The notes under the pieces were generated by a model. It was not told where the DNA came from. It worked only from the letters and a program-made list of their open reading frames with translations, and ran no database searches. This document shows, piece by piece, positions 7,803 to 18,549 of a DNA stretch of 35,934 nucleotides. The stretch spans positions 1 through 35,934 of the forward strand of contig NZ_RSEK01000015.1 in NCBI RefSeq assembly GCF_003958635.1, written 5' to 3'. The position numbers were made by a program, and so were the translations under genes. Within the stretch, counting starts at the first letter, position 1, and the number at the start of each line of letters is the position of its first letter. Source of the DNA: Altericroceibacterium xinjiangense (GTDB lineage Bacteria; Pseudomonadota; Alphaproteobacteria; Sphingomonadales; Sphingomonadaceae).

Positions 7803-8503
7803 GGTGTCGGCGGCGGCAACGCCTCGGCCACATCGTCCGCCGTCGCCTCGACGATCCGCTCCAGCCCCTGTGCGGTCGGGTGCACGCGATCGGGCTGGAT
7901 CAGGTCCGGCTGATCATAGACCGGAGCAAGGAAGAACGGCACCAGTTCCGCATCGTATTGCTCAGCCAGATCGGGATAGATCTCGTCGAAATCCTGCTGG
8001 AACTGCGGCCCCATGTTGGGCGGCGCGCGCATTCCCATCAGCAAAACCGGAATGTTCCGCTCCAGCAGGTTTTCCAGGATGCCTTCGAGGTTCTTCCGTG
8101 TCTCGGAAGGTGCAATGCTCCGCAGCAAGTCGTTGCCCCCCAGCTCCACGATGGCGAGGTCCGGCGCGTGCGCCTGACTGGAAAGGACGTAATCCAGCCG
8201 GTCCAACCCCGCTGCGGTGGTGTCGCCGGAGACCCCGGCATTGGTCACCTTGGCGTTGATCCCACGCGCGCGCAGCGCCGCTTCCAGCTGGGCGGGGTAG
8301 CTTTCTTCCGGTGCGACGCCGTACCCGGCGAACAAGCTGTCGCCGAAGGCAAGGATGCGCCGCTCCGGCCCGCTGACGGGCTGCGCAGGTGTCGGAGCAA
8401 CCGCCGTCGTGTTGCCGCCGGGTTCCGGGACCGGGGTCTCGCTGCCGCAGGCGGCAAGCCCCCCCAGCGCAATGATCGAAAGAAATCGGCTTCTTATCGT
8501 CAC
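7799..8503 (-). CDS. tesA: arylesterase / TesA-like GDSL lysophospholipase, lipoprotein
   Basis: 234 residues from GTG 8503 with a GGAGC binding site. An N-terminal lipobox (LGGLAAC) makes a lipid-anchored periplasmic protein. SGNH hydrolase blocks follow: AFGDSLFAGYG with the nucleophile Ser, GVSGDTTAAG, the ELGGNDLLR Asn block, and DRVHPTAQG with the catalytic Asp and His. The family hydrolyses acyl esters and lysophospholipids. It is divergent from ybbA-ybbP, the same arrangement as E. coli tesA, which supports orthology. The lipoprotein form differs from the soluble E. coli enzyme. Confidence 0.9.
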   Translation of the reverse strand: MTIRSRFLSIIALGGLAACGSETPVPEPGGNTTAVAPTPAQPVSGPERRILAFGDSLFAGYGVAPEESYPAQLEAALRARGINAKVTNAGVSGDTTAAGLDRLDYVLSSQAHAPDLAIVELGGNDLLRSIAPSETRKNLEGILENLLERNIPVLLMGMRAPPNMGPQFQQDFDEIYPDLAEQYDAELVPFFLAPVYDQPDLIQPDRVHPTAQGLERIVEATADDVAEALPPPTP

Positions 8504-8556
8504 GCGTCGTGCTCCAGCCCTTGCTCCATCCCCCGTCTCTATGTCATCGCTGGTTC

Positions 8557-9243
8557 GTGACAAGCCCCCCGGCAATCGAGGCACATGGCCTGACGCTGAC
8601 TCTCGGACAAGGTCCTGCCGCGGTCGAGATCCTGCGCGGCATCGACATGACAGTGGCATCGGGCGAGACCCTGGCGCTGCTCGGCCCGTCCGGATCGGGC
8701 AAAAGCTCTCTTATGGCGGTGATGACGGGACTGGAACGCGCCAGTGGGGGCACCTTGCGCGTGGCGGGAGAAGATTTCGCCGCCCTAGACGAAGACGCGC
8801 TGGCTCACGCAAGGCGCGGACGGATCGGCATCGTCCTCCAGGCTTTCCACTTGCTGCCGACGATGACCGCGCAGGAAAACGTCGCCACGCCGCTGGAGCT
8901 GGCGGGAGAGCCGGACGCCTGGGCGCGCGCGGCGGCGGAGCTTCATGCCGTCGGGCTCGGCCATCGGCTGACGCACTATCCAGCGCAGCTTTCCGGCGGC
9001 GAGCAGCAGCGAGTGGCCATCGCCCGCGCCCTTGTTTCCCACCCCCCCCTGCTGTTCGCGGATGAGCCGACCGGCAATCTTGATGCCCTTACAGGGGCGG
9101 ACATCGTCGAATTGCTGTTCGCCCGCCGCGCGGAAACCGGGGCGACGCTGGTGATCATCACACACGATCCCACATTGGCCGCGCGCTGCGACCGCGTGGT
9201 GACGCTGGCCGATGGCCGCATCGTGAGCGACAGCAGTGCGTAG
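8557..9243 (+). CDS. ybbA: ABC transporter ATP-binding protein, YbbA/LolD type
   Basis: 228 residues from GTG 8557 (VTSPPAIEAHGL). All ABC motifs are intact: Walker A GPSGSGKSS, signature LSGGEQQRVAIARAL, Walker B LLFADEPTGNLD and the switch His in IITHD. It pairs with the FtsX-like permease downstream. MacB/LolD-class ATPases drive envelope mechanotransmission or lipid/lipoprotein handling; YbbAP has been linked to lysophospholipid export or clearance beside TesA. The start is not certain: the ribosome binding site is weak. Confidence 0.9.
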   Translation: MTSPPAIEAHGLTLTLGQGPAAVEILRGIDMTVASGETLALLGPSGSGKSSLMAVMTGLERASGGTLRVAGEDFAALDEDALAHARRGRIGIVLQAFHLLPTMTAQENVATPLELAGEPDAWARAAAELHAVGLGHRLTHYPAQLSGGEQQRVAIARALVSHPPLLFADEPTGNLDALTGADIVELLFARRAETGATLVIITHDPTLAARCDRVVTLADGRIVSDSSA

Positions 9244-9280
9244 GCAGCCTTCTTCGCCCCTCCCGCTTTGGGAAGGGGCC

Positions 9281-9310
9281 GGGGGCGGGCCCGCGGTCTG
9301 GCCCGCCCCC
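9281..9310. repeat. GC-rich hairpin between ybbA and ybbP
   Basis: Perfect 11-base arms GGGGGCGGGCC (9281-9291) and GGCCCGCCCCC (9300-9310), loop of eight. A weaker hairpin (GCCCCTCCC...GGGAAGGGGC) precedes it at about 9256-9279. Looks like a REP-type element in the operon gap; it has no T-run. Confidence 0.6.
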
Positions 9311-9342
9311 CATCGCCACCCACCGAACGGGAGTGGTGCGGA

Positions 9343-11859
9343 TTGAGCCTGCCCCTCGCCGCCGCCTGGCGCATTGCCCGGCGCGATCTGCATGGACGTT
9401 TCCGCGGGCTGCGCCTGCTGCTGATCTGCCTGTTCCTCGGCGTCGGGGCCCTGGCGGCGATCGGCAGCCTCACCGGCGCGATCCGGGGGGAGCTTTCGGC
9501 CCGCGGGCAGACGATCCTAGGCGGAGATATCGAAGTTGAAGTCTGGCAGCGGTCGCTTTCTGCAGAAGAAACCGCCGCGCTCGAACAGTACGGCACGCTA
9601 TCATACGGTACGCGGATGCAGGCGATGGCCAGCACCGCTGATGCCGCAACCCCGGTCGAATTGAAGGCAGTGGACCAGCGGTGGCCGCTTTATGGCCGCT
9701 TCACCCTGGCCGACGGGCGGCAAGCCGGGCCTCCACCGGAGGGACAAGCGTGGCTCGCCGAAGGCGCGGCCGAAAGGCTTGGCGTCGGACCAGGCGACCG
9801 CTTCCGGCTCGGTACGCTCGACCTCATGGTGGGCGGGATTATCGGGGAAGAACCGGATCGGCTGAGCGAAGGCTTCGCTCTTGGCCCGACCGCAATCGTC
9901 GGGCGCGACGTGCCCGCCCGCGCCGGGCTGACCGCGCCGGGATCGCTTTACGAAACGAAAACTCGTGTCCGGTTTGACGGGCCCCGTGATCCCGCAGACG
10001 CGCAGCGGGAGATCGAGGGCCGCTTTCCCAGCGCCGGGCTGGACGTGACCACCAGCGACCGCGCGTCTCCCGGGGCGGAACGGTTCGTGTCCCGGCTGGG
10101 CGAATTCCTCACTCTCGTCGGATTGGCGGCGCTGGTAATTGCCGGGATCGGCATCGGCGGCGGGGTCGCCTCCTATCTCGAGGCGCGGCGGGCGAGCATC
10201 GCCACCCTGAAGGTACTGGGCGCCACCAGCGGCGACATTGCCCGAATCTATGCGTTGCAGATCGGCGCGGCGGCGCTGGCGGGATCGCTCGCAGGGCTGC
10301 TGGCCGGGTTCCTTGTCACGCCCCTGCTGGCGAGCGCGCTCGGGGCACTGTTGCCCGTGGAAACGGCCCTGATGCTCAACGTTCCGGCCTTGCTGCGGGC
10401 CGCATCGTTTGGCCTGCTGGTCGCGCTGGTGTTTGCCGCGCCGCCGCTGGTGCATGCCCGCCATTTCCCGGCGATGGCGCTGATGCGTGCCCGCGTCACT
10501 CCGCTGGCCAGGGGCTGGCGGCAGGCGGCACTGCCAGTCGGCCTCGGCCTCACCGGCATCGTCGCGCTTGCCCTGATCGGCGCGCCGCAGCCACTCCTGA
10601 GCCTCGGGTTCCTGGGCGGGGCCGCCGCGCTGTTGGGTCTGCTGGCGCTGCTTGGCAAGGCGATCCGTACCCTTGCAGCCCGCGTGCCCCGGCCCGTCAA
10701 CCCGATTCATCGAACCGCGCTGGCGAACCTCTACCGTCCCGGCGCCTCCACTGCAGCGCTGGTCACTGCGCTGGGCTTCGGCTTGTCCGCGTTCGTCCTG
10801 CTCGCGGGGGTGCAGACCAGTATCGAAGGGAACATCGCCCGCACCGTACCGGATCGGGCGCCAGACTACTTCGTGCTCGACGTGCCCCGCCCCAAAGCGG
10901 CTGCATTCGAAGACATCGTCCGCCGGGAGAGCCCGCAAGCCGAAGTGCGCCTGGTGCCGACCTTGCGCGGCGCGATCCTCGCCTATGGTCCCGGTGACCG
11001 GATGACTCGTGTCGCCGATCTCGAGGAACTGCCCGACGGCGCCTGGGCCCTGCGCGGAGAGCGCGGATTGACCTATTCGGAAGCGATCCCGGAAGGCAAC
11101 ACCGTCATCGAAGGCGATTGGTGGCCAGCCGGGTACACCGGAGAGCCGCTGGTTTCGGTTGACCGGGAACTGGCCGAGGCGCTGGACCTCGAGGTCGGCG
11201 ACTATCTCACCATAGGCCTGCTGGGCGTGGAGCACCGCGCCCGCATCGCCAGCTTCCGGCGAATCGACTGGGACAGCCTGGGTTTCAATTACGTGCTCGT
11301 CTTCTCGCCCAACGCACTGCAGGACGCGCCGCATAACCTTGCCGCAACGATCGACTTGCCCGACGGGGCACAATCCGGATCCCTGCTGCGCGATTTGGTC
11401 CGCGCCCTGCCGTCGAGCTCAGTGATAGAAGTCGGGCCGCTGCTGAATGAGGCCCGGGCGATCCTCGACCAGGTCGGGCTGGCGGTGCTCGCCGCCGCCT
11501 CGGTGGCGGTGCTGGCGGGGATCGCCGTCCTGCTAGGCGCGATTGCCGCTGCCCGCGCGGCGCGGACGTACGACATGGTGATCCTTCGGGTACTCGGGGC
11601 GAGCCGCCGACAGCTACTGCTGATCCAGCTGGCGGAGTTCGGCTTGCTCGCGGTCGTGCTCGGGGTTCTCGCGCTCGTTCTCGGCAGCGCTCTTGCCTGG
11701 CTCGTGGTAACCCAATTGTTCGAATTCGACTGGCTCCCGGACTGGCCGCAAGTGCTTGCAGTGCTCGGCGGCGGCATCCTGCTGGTGCTGATATTCGCAC
11801 TTGGCGCCTCCCTCCCGCTCCTCCGCGCGAAGCCCGCGCAGGCCCTGCGGACGCTCTAA
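9343..11859 (+). CDS. ybbP: FtsX-like ABC permease, YbbP family
   Basis: About 838 residues if started at TTG 9343 (LSLPLAAAWRIARRDL), preferred because the open frame upstream runs through the GC-rich hairpins. One membrane helix near residue 25, a large periplasmic domain, three helices around residues 260-400 (first FtsX domain), a second periplasmic domain, and a final group of helices with the FtsX-type motif RAARTYDMVILRVLGASRRQ. Ten helices in total is typical of YbbP. With YbbA it forms a type VII ABC system. Start codon is uncertain. Confidence 0.88.
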   Translation: MSLPLAAAWRIARRDLHGRFRGLRLLLICLFLGVGALAAIGSLTGAIRGELSARGQTILGGDIEVEVWQRSLSAEETAALEQYGTLSYGTRMQAMASTADAATPVELKAVDQRWPLYGRFTLADGRQAGPPPEGQAWLAEGAAERLGVGPGDRFRLGTLDLMVGGIIGEEPDRLSEGFALGPTAIVGRDVPARAGLTAPGSLYETKTRVRFDGPRDPADAQREIEGRFPSAGLDVTTSDRASPGAERFVSRLGEFLTLVGLAALVIAGIGIGGGVASYLEARRASIATLKVLGATSGDIARIYALQIGAAALAGSLAGLLAGFLVTPLLASALGALLPVETALMLNVPALLRAASFGLLVALVFAAPPLVHARHFPAMALMRARVTPLARGWRQAALPVGLGLTGIVALALIGAPQPLLSLGFLGGAAALLGLLALLGKAIRTLAARVPRPVNPIHRTALANLYRPGASTAALVTALGFGLSAFVLLAGVQTSIEGNIARTVPDRAPDYFVLDVPRPKAAAFEDIVRRESPQAEVRLVPTLRGAILAYGPGDRMTRVADLEELPDGAWALRGERGLTYSEAIPEGNTVIEGDWWPAGYTGEPLVSVDRELAEALDLEVGDYLTIGLLGVEHRARIASFRRIDWDSLGFNYVLVFSPNALQDAPHNLAATIDLPDGAQSGSLLRDLVRALPSSSVIEVGPLLNEARAILDQVGLAVLAAASVAVLAGIAVLLGAIAAARAARTYDMVILRVLGASRRQLLLIQLAEFGLLAVVLGVLALVLGSALAWLVVTQLFEFDWLPDWPQVLAVLGGGILLVLIFALGASLPLLRAKPAQALRTL

Positions 11860-11955
11860 GCTTGCACAATCGCGTTTGAGGCAGTACCTGCGCGCCCATT
11901 CGCGGGTGCAGCACGGCTGGACGCGCCGTACCCTCCAATCGAGAGCACAGAGACC

Positions 11956-13776
<1,821 letters not shown>

Positions 13777-13783
13777 GGGCAAG

Positions 13784-13813
13784 GCAGCCGATCTGAGAGA
13801 TCAGATCGGCTGC
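13784..13813 (+). terminator. hairpin terminator after typA
   Basis: Perfect 13-base stem GCAGCCGATCTGA / TCAGATCGGCTGC with a GAGA loop, eight bases past the typA stop; only a short T-rich tail (TGCTTATGTCTT). A second smaller hairpin follows at 13830-13851 (GCCGCGC / GCGCGGC). Confidence 0.75.
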
Positions 13814-13865
13814 TGCTTATGTCTTGGTGGCCGCGCTGTGGCTGGCGCGGCTTAACTTCCGGGTC

Positions 13866-14531
13866 CTAGCTAACGATCCCGGGCACCGGCGGAACGTCCG
13901 CAGGCTCCATCCCCGCAGGCCTCGAACCGGCCATGCCTGTGGTCGACGATCCACCCGCGACAGCTCGTCCCGCGGCCGATCCCAGGTTTTTGCCGCCATA
14001 CCGGTCGAACGCTTCCGCATATTCGCGGGACAGCATCTGCCGCTTCTCAGGCGCGGCGTTCTTCGCCAGCTCGGGAAACCAGCTGCTTTCTTCCTGATAG
14101 ACGTGCTGCTGAATGGCGGCCTGAAGGTGCTCCATCTTGTTCCGCCATTCGGAGCCCATCGGATCAAGCGTCTTCAGCTTCGCCTGCTGAATCTTGGCGA
14201 CCTGCTGCTCCTCATACGCCATCGCGGCGTGGATCTTGCCCGCGACAGCGCCGTTGTGATCGACCAGCGCGGGGTAGATCGCCACTTCCTCCGCGATCGA
14301 ATGGCTGGCCAGGAGATGGAAGAACTTCTCCGACGCGGCGATCCGGCTCTGCGCATCGGGCGCGCTCAGCGCTTCTCCCATGTAGCGCTCGATTTCCCGG
14401 TGCGCGTCCAGGATCTGCGACAACCACTCGTTGTCGCGCGCGATTGTTTCGGCGTTTCGCCGCGCTTCGGCGCGGGTCTCGGCCGAAGCGAGAGGCATGA
14501 TGGTCTTTCCGATCGTGTCGAGCCAGGACAT
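13866..14531 (-). CDS. hemerythrin-domain protein
   Basis: 221 residues. Helices carry the His/Glu pattern of HHE domains: LDAHREIERYM near residue 42, FHLLASHSIAEEVAIYPAL near 72-90, HAAMAYEEQQ near 101, and MEHLQAAIQQHVYQEESSWFPEL near 132-155. Such proteins bind a di-iron centre and act in oxygen, nitric-oxide or iron stress in the cytoplasm. The last 50 residues are Gly/Pro/Ala-rich and probably disordered. Monocistronic, convergent with typA and divergent from the channel gene. Confidence 0.88.
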   Translation of the reverse strand: MSWLDTIGKTIMPLASAETRAEARRNAETIARDNEWLSQILDAHREIERYMGEALSAPDAQSRIAASEKFFHLLASHSIAEEVAIYPALVDHNGAVAGKIHAAMAYEEQQVAKIQQAKLKTLDPMGSEWRNKMEHLQAAIQQHVYQEESSWFPELAKNAAPEKRQMLSREYAEAFDRYGGKNLGSAAGRAVAGGSSTTGMAGSRPAGMEPADVPPVPGIVS

Positions 14532-14702
14532 CCGACAAACTCCTTGTTGATATCAAGCTCAAGCGCGCAACGTGCGACTGTTGTTCCGAGAAGCTTTTCG
14601 ATTTTGCGCTGTGTCCGCGAGCCCCGTCCAAAAGGTCAGGCCCCGCGCGAGAGAATAACCGGGCCTGGAACGAGACGCGCCGTTCCGCTTTTCAAATGTT
14701 GC

Positions 14703-15182
14703 GTGACCGGAAAAGAACTCCTTGTCGGAGGCAGCAGCCTCCTATTCCTTGCTTTGCTGGGAATGTATCACTTGTTCGGCTTGAAGCTGGTTCGGTTCCT
14801 GCCGCCCAACACCGACAAACACCCCCAGATGGGCCTTGTGTTCACTTTCTGGGCGATTGCTCTGCTGCACCTGACCGAGATCGCATTCGGTGCCCTTGTA
14901 CTTTGGCTGCTGCAGGGGATTCCCGGAACGGGAGAGCTTGGCCTGACCTTCGGATCAAGAGTGATCGACTATCTCTATCTGGCGGGGACTTGCTTTGCGA
15001 CGCTCGGTTACGCCCAGATCGAAGCCGTGGGGCCGATCCGGCTGTTCATCATGTTTCTCGCGCTCAGCGGATTCATGGTGATCACCTGGTCCGCCACCTT
15101 TATCTTCGAAATCTGGGGCAAGACCTACGGGAACGAGGACAAGGGCGATCAGGCCGACGAGTACGACAAGAAGGCTGAATAA
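14703..15182 (+). CDS. two-helix ion-channel-like membrane protein
   Basis: 159 residues from GTG 14703. Four hydrophobic segments; between the last two lies a pore-loop-like motif TCFATLGYAQIEAVGP, which resembles the K+ channel pore helix and TVGYG filter but reads TLGYA. Sphingomonads carry such ion-channel (Ion_trans_2-like) proteins. The acidic and Lys-rich tail is cytoplasmic. Start is uncertain, since no clear binding site is seen. A non-selective or altered filter is possible. Confidence 0.65.
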   Translation: MTGKELLVGGSSLLFLALLGMYHLFGLKLVRFLPPNTDKHPQMGLVFTFWAIALLHLTEIAFGALVLWLLQGIPGTGELGLTFGSRVIDYLYLAGTCFATLGYAQIEAVGPIRLFIMFLALSGFMVITWSATFIFEIWGKTYGNEDKGDQADEYDKKAE

Positions 15183-15186
15183 GCGA

Positions 15187-15942
15187 TCAAGCCAGCACCT
15201 GGATGGCCAGCGTCAAAGCGGTGAACACCCCTGCCCCCATCACAAACGGACCATAACGGCTCTTCCGTTCCTGCGGCAGTTCCTCTTTCAGCACGTTCAG
15301 CACGATACCGCCGGCGAGGAAGCCGAACAGGAACCCGATTACGACTTCCGGCAAGGTCACGAGTTTCCCGATCAGCCATCCAGCCGTCACCGCTGCGGCC
15401 AGGACCCAGCGAGCCAGACGGTTGTAAGCTTCCTTGTAGTCCTGAAGCAGGCCGAAGTCGGTCGTGACGAAATGCAGCGCGATAGCGAAAAAGTACACGA
15501 GCAAGGACCACCATCCTGCTTCCTCCCGGTGGAGCAGCAAGTAGCCGATCAGCACGTTGTACGCCCCGAAGCTGCCGACGTGAATCCACAGCAGCTCTTG
15601 TTCGACCTTATCGCTTTGGCCTTTGTGGTTGGCCCGGGCCCGCGATGTCTTTGCCAGCCGCTCAAGCCCGTAGAACCCGACCAGCCCGGCAAGGGCCAAC
15701 GCATAGATCAGGACTTCCGCCATTCCGGCAGCTAGTCCCAGTTGCTCCGCAAAGGTTTCCCGATGGGAAGCGAGTTCCGGCATGACGTCCAGAAAGATGT
15801 ACGCAACCGCCACGCCTGCCGCGAACGACAGCCAGCGTGTGCGCGGGATTCCTTCGAGAAACCGCAGCTTTCGGATGAAGAGGTGAATCAGGGCAAAAAT
15901 CACGGCCATCGCCGCAGTGACGATCGTAAGCGTGGGATTCAT
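15187..15942 (-). CDS. multi-pass inner-membrane protein, ZIP-transporter-like
   Basis: 251 residues from ATG 15942; the longer open frame upstream is not hydrophobic and crosses the divergent promoter. Seven or eight membrane helices, a basic cytoplasmic loop near residue 115, the polar HFVTTDFGLLQDY stretch in a helix (His and Asp could bind metal) and a Gly-rich helix FLFGFLAGGIVLNVLKEE near the end, reminiscent of ZIP family helices. Metal transport is an inference. It converges on the channel gene four bases away. Confidence 0.6.
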   Translation of the reverse strand: MNPTLTIVTAAMAVIFALIHLFIRKLRFLEGIPRTRWLSFAAGVAVAYIFLDVMPELASHRETFAEQLGLAAGMAEVLIYALALAGLVGFYGLERLAKTSRARANHKGQSDKVEQELLWIHVGSFGAYNVLIGYLLLHREEAGWWSLLVYFFAIALHFVTTDFGLLQDYKEAYNRLARWVLAAAVTAGWLIGKLVTLPEVVIGFLFGFLAGGIVLNVLKEELPQERKSRYGPFVMGAGVFTALTLAIQVLA

Positions 15943-15979
15943 GCTGTTGGCAATCGGCTGCACATGTTCGAGGCTCCCT

Positions 15980-15996
15980 CTTCCGTCTGACGGAAG
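15980..15996. promoter_or_regulatory. 17-base palindrome, candidate operator
   Basis: CTTCCGTC-T-GACGGAAG is a perfect 8-base palindrome with one central base, set in the 90-base divergent gap between the membrane protein and the glycosyltransferase. Size and place fit a dimeric repressor site acting on one or both genes. Confidence 0.5.
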
Positions 15997-16032
15997 CGCT
16001 ACAACATCTCGCCAAACGCGCCCAAGCAGCTT

Positions 16033-17196
16033 ATGCGCCACGCGATGGACACCGCCGGTCTGCGCATCGCCCTGTTCAGTGGCAACTATAACTATGTCCG
16101 CGATGGGGCGAACCAGGCGCTGAATCGCCTGGTCGAATACCTCTTGCGGCAAGGCGCCGCCGTGCGCGTCTATTCACCCAAGGTGGCCGATCCCGCGTTC
16201 GAGCCGGCCGGCGACCTCGTCGGCCTGCCGAACCTGCCGATACCGACCCGCAAGGAATACCGCGTGCCGCTTGGCCTCTCGGCGGGGATCCGACGCGACC
16301 TGGAAGAATTCGCGCCGAACGTGGTGCACCTCGCCTCGCCCGACCCATCGTCGCACCGCGCGCTCACGTGGGCCCGCAAGCACGGCGTCCCGGCGCTTGC
16401 ATCGGTTCACACCCGGTTCGAAACCTACTTGCGGTACTACGGCATGGCGTTCGCCGAGCCGTGGATCGAGGCCGGCCTCCGCCGGTTCTACCGCCGCTGC
16501 GATGCCTTGGTTGCCCCATCGGAAAGCATGGCCGAGGTTCTGCGCGAGCAGGGAATGAACCGGGATATCGGCATCTGGTCGCGCGGCGTCGACCGCGACG
16601 TGTTCAACTCTGCCCGCCGCGACTCCGACTGGCGGCGCGCGCTCGGCATCGCCGATGATGAGGTCGCGATCGGGTTTCTCGGTCGGCTGGTGATGGAAAA
16701 GGGGCTGGACGTCTTTTCGGACACCATCACGGAACTTCGCCGCCGCGACGTGCGGCACACGGTGCTGGTGATTGGCGAAGGGCCTGCGCGCGGCTGGTTC
16801 GAGGAACACCTGCCCCAGGGCGCCTTTGTGGGTTTCCAGCAAGGCCCGGACCTCGGCCGCGCGGTCGCCAGCATGGACTTGCTGTTCAATCCGTCGATCA
16901 CCGAGACATTCGGCAACGTGACGCTGGAGGCGATGGCCTGCGGCCTGCCGGTGGTCGCCGCCCGGGCGACAGGCAGCACGAGCCTGATCGAGGACGGGAC
17001 AACCGGCACGCTGGTTGAACCGGGGAACGTGACAGGCTTCGCCGATGTCCTTGCCCGATATATCGACAGTCCGGAATTGCGCCGCGCCCATGGGCAAGCG
17101 GGGGAAAACCGCAGCCGCGACTATTCGTGGGACCGGATCAACCAGACGGTGGCCGATAGGTACGTGCGGCTGGTCGAGGCAAGAGCTCAGCGTTGA
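16033..17196 (+). CDS. glycosyltransferase family 4
   Basis: 387 residues, GT-B fold. The N-terminal domain starts RIALFSGNYNYVRDGANQAL with the donor-side Gly-rich loop; the C-terminal domain has FLGRLVMEKGLDVF and the nucleotide-sugar motif FNPSITETFGNVTLEAMACGLPVVA with the E-x7-E pattern of retaining GT4 enzymes. Similar to PimB/MgtA-type mannosyl- or glucosyltransferases that glycosylate lipids. The acceptor is unknown. ATG 16033 is used; a second ATG four codons later is possible. Confidence 0.88.
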   Translation: MRHAMDTAGLRIALFSGNYNYVRDGANQALNRLVEYLLRQGAAVRVYSPKVADPAFEPAGDLVGLPNLPIPTRKEYRVPLGLSAGIRRDLEEFAPNVVHLASPDPSSHRALTWARKHGVPALASVHTRFETYLRYYGMAFAEPWIEAGLRRFYRRCDALVAPSESMAEVLREQGMNRDIGIWSRGVDRDVFNSARRDSDWRRALGIADDEVAIGFLGRLVMEKGLDVFSDTITELRRRDVRHTVLVIGEGPARGWFEEHLPQGAFVGFQQGPDLGRAVASMDLLFNPSITETFGNVTLEAMACGLPVVAARATGSTSLIEDGTTGTLVEPGNVTGFADVLARYIDSPELRRAHGQAGENRSRDYSWDRINQTVADRYVRLVEARAQR

Positions 17197-17346
17197 GCGG
17201 AAGTCCTGACGCCTCTGAGAAGCAATTCTCGGGGGCAATCCAGCCGAGACCCACAACAAGGCGACTTGGCCCTGCTGTCAGTCTACCCCTGCGTGCCGAG
17301 CCACGCCGGCGCCGGCGGGGTTGGCTCCTTCCGATACGGGTGCGAC

Positions 17347-17380
17347 GGCGGAACCGTGCCTTTCCGGGGCACGGTCCGCC
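17347..17380. terminator. hairpin between convergent genes
   Basis: Arms 17347-17360 and 17368-17380 (GGCGGAACCGTGCC / GGCACGGTCCGCC) pair over 13 bases with one bulged A. It lies 15 bases past the end of the minus-strand oxidoreductase and 150 past the glycosyltransferase. No T-run; a bidirectional end is likely. Confidence 0.5.
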
Positions 17381-17395
17381 ATCAGGCGCCCGGAC

Positions 17396-18310
17396 TTACT
17401 TCGGCCAGGTGGGCGCGTACTGCTCAAGCACGGAACGCAGGGTGCGGGGCTTCCGGCCCGTCACGCGTTCCACCACGTCGGTGACTTTCGCGAAATACCC
17501 TTCGCGGATCGATTGTCCGAACGTCACCATGCCCTCGCTCGCCCACGGAATGGGGCCATCGGGCAAAACGTCCGACGCACGGCGCGGCACGCCCAGCGAA
17601 TCGAAGTAGGCATACATCCCCTCATCATCGACAGGTTCAAGCTCGATCGGCTTGCCCGCGATCTCGGAGATCATGGCCATCGCTTCGGGGATCGAGATCA
17701 GTTCAGGACCCGTCACGTCGTAAGCCTGGTTGAGGTGGCCGTCCTGGGTCAGCACGCCGACTGCCGTTGCCACGCAATCGTCCCGGCTGACGAAACCGAT
17801 CTTCCCGTCGCCGCAGTTGTCCGGCTTGCTGCCGGCCTGCAGCGCCGGGATTGCCATCGCCGTGGCAACCGCTTCGGAGTACTGGCTGTCCCGAAGATGG
17901 GTCCAGGCCGCGCCGGATTTTTCGATGACCTGCTCGGTTGCGTAGTGGTCATGCTGTTCGACCGAGGGATGCGCCGGATTCCCGCCGTCGATAATGGAGG
18001 TGTAGACGATGTGCTTCACCCCTTCCGCCACAGCCGCTTCCACCGCGTTGGTGTGCTGGCTTAGCCGAGAGCCGACGCGAGTTGTGGAGATCAGCAGCAT
18101 TTTCTCGCCGCCTTCCATCGCCGCACGCAAGCTGGAAGGATCGTCGAAGTCCGCATAGCGGACGTGCGCGCCTGTCTCAGCAAGGCTCGCCAGTTTTTCA
18201 GGCGTGCGCGACAGGAATACCAGATCGTCCGCCGGAACTTTCTCCAGCAGCAGCTTTGCCGCCGCGCCGCCAAATTGCCCAGACGCACCCGTTACAATGA
18301 TCTTGCCCAT
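17396..18310 (-). CDS. NmrA-like NAD(P)-binding oxidoreductase (QorB type)
   Basis: 304 residues from ATG 18310, which has a GGGAG binding site; an ATG four codons upstream lacks one. The N-terminus KIIVTGASGQFGGAAA is the Rossmann GxxGxxG dinucleotide site; YTSII and the SEAVATAM region match atypical short-chain dehydrogenases of the NmrA/QorB group, which lack the usual YxxxK dyad. They act as quinone reductases or redox sensors in the cytoplasm. TAAC-GAGT-GTTA just upstream (about 18338-18349) could be a small operator. Confidence 0.85.
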   Translation of the reverse strand: MGKIIVTGASGQFGGAAAKLLLEKVPADDLVFLSRTPEKLASLAETGAHVRYADFDDPSSLRAAMEGGEKMLLISTTRVGSRLSQHTNAVEAAVAEGVKHIVYTSIIDGGNPAHPSVEQHDHYATEQVIEKSGAAWTHLRDSQYSEAVATAMAIPALQAGSKPDNCGDGKIGFVSRDDCVATAVGVLTQDGHLNQAYDVTGPELISIPEAMAMISEIAGKPIELEPVDDEGMYAYFDSLGVPRRASDVLPDGPIPWASEGMVTFGQSIREGYFAKVTDVVERVTGRKPRTLRSVLEQYAPTWPK

Positions 18311-18477
18311 GTCATCTCCCATTCTCTCGGCAGATCATAACGAGTGTTACTGTAGTGGCAACCGTCAGAGGCATCGAGTTGCGTAACCCGTCTGCTGGAG
18401 CAGTGTCCGACAGAGATCGGTTCACGCTCCGGTGGAAAGGCCGCGTCGCTCGTCAGACTCGTCTGTACCTGCATCCG

Positions 18478-18508
18478 GCGCTCGGCTTAATAAGCTCAAG
18501 CCTAGCGC
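18478..18508. promoter_or_regulatory. hairpin in the rarA leader
   Basis: GCGCTCGGCTT (18478-18488) pairs with AAGCCTAGCGC (18498-18508) with one mismatch; loop of nine. It ends about 40 bases before the rarA start, has no T-run, and could affect the leader mRNA. The rest of 18311-18549 shows nothing else. Confidence 0.35.
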
Positions 18509-18549
18509 TCCGTCTAACGCTCGCCATCAACCCTGGACCTGGAGAAAAA

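Noticed and set aside
14667-14686. GGAACG-N8-CGTTCC as an EcfG promoter for the hemerythrin or channel gene
   Set aside because: The half sites match, but spacing is about half the needed 16-17 bases; at best a small palindrome.
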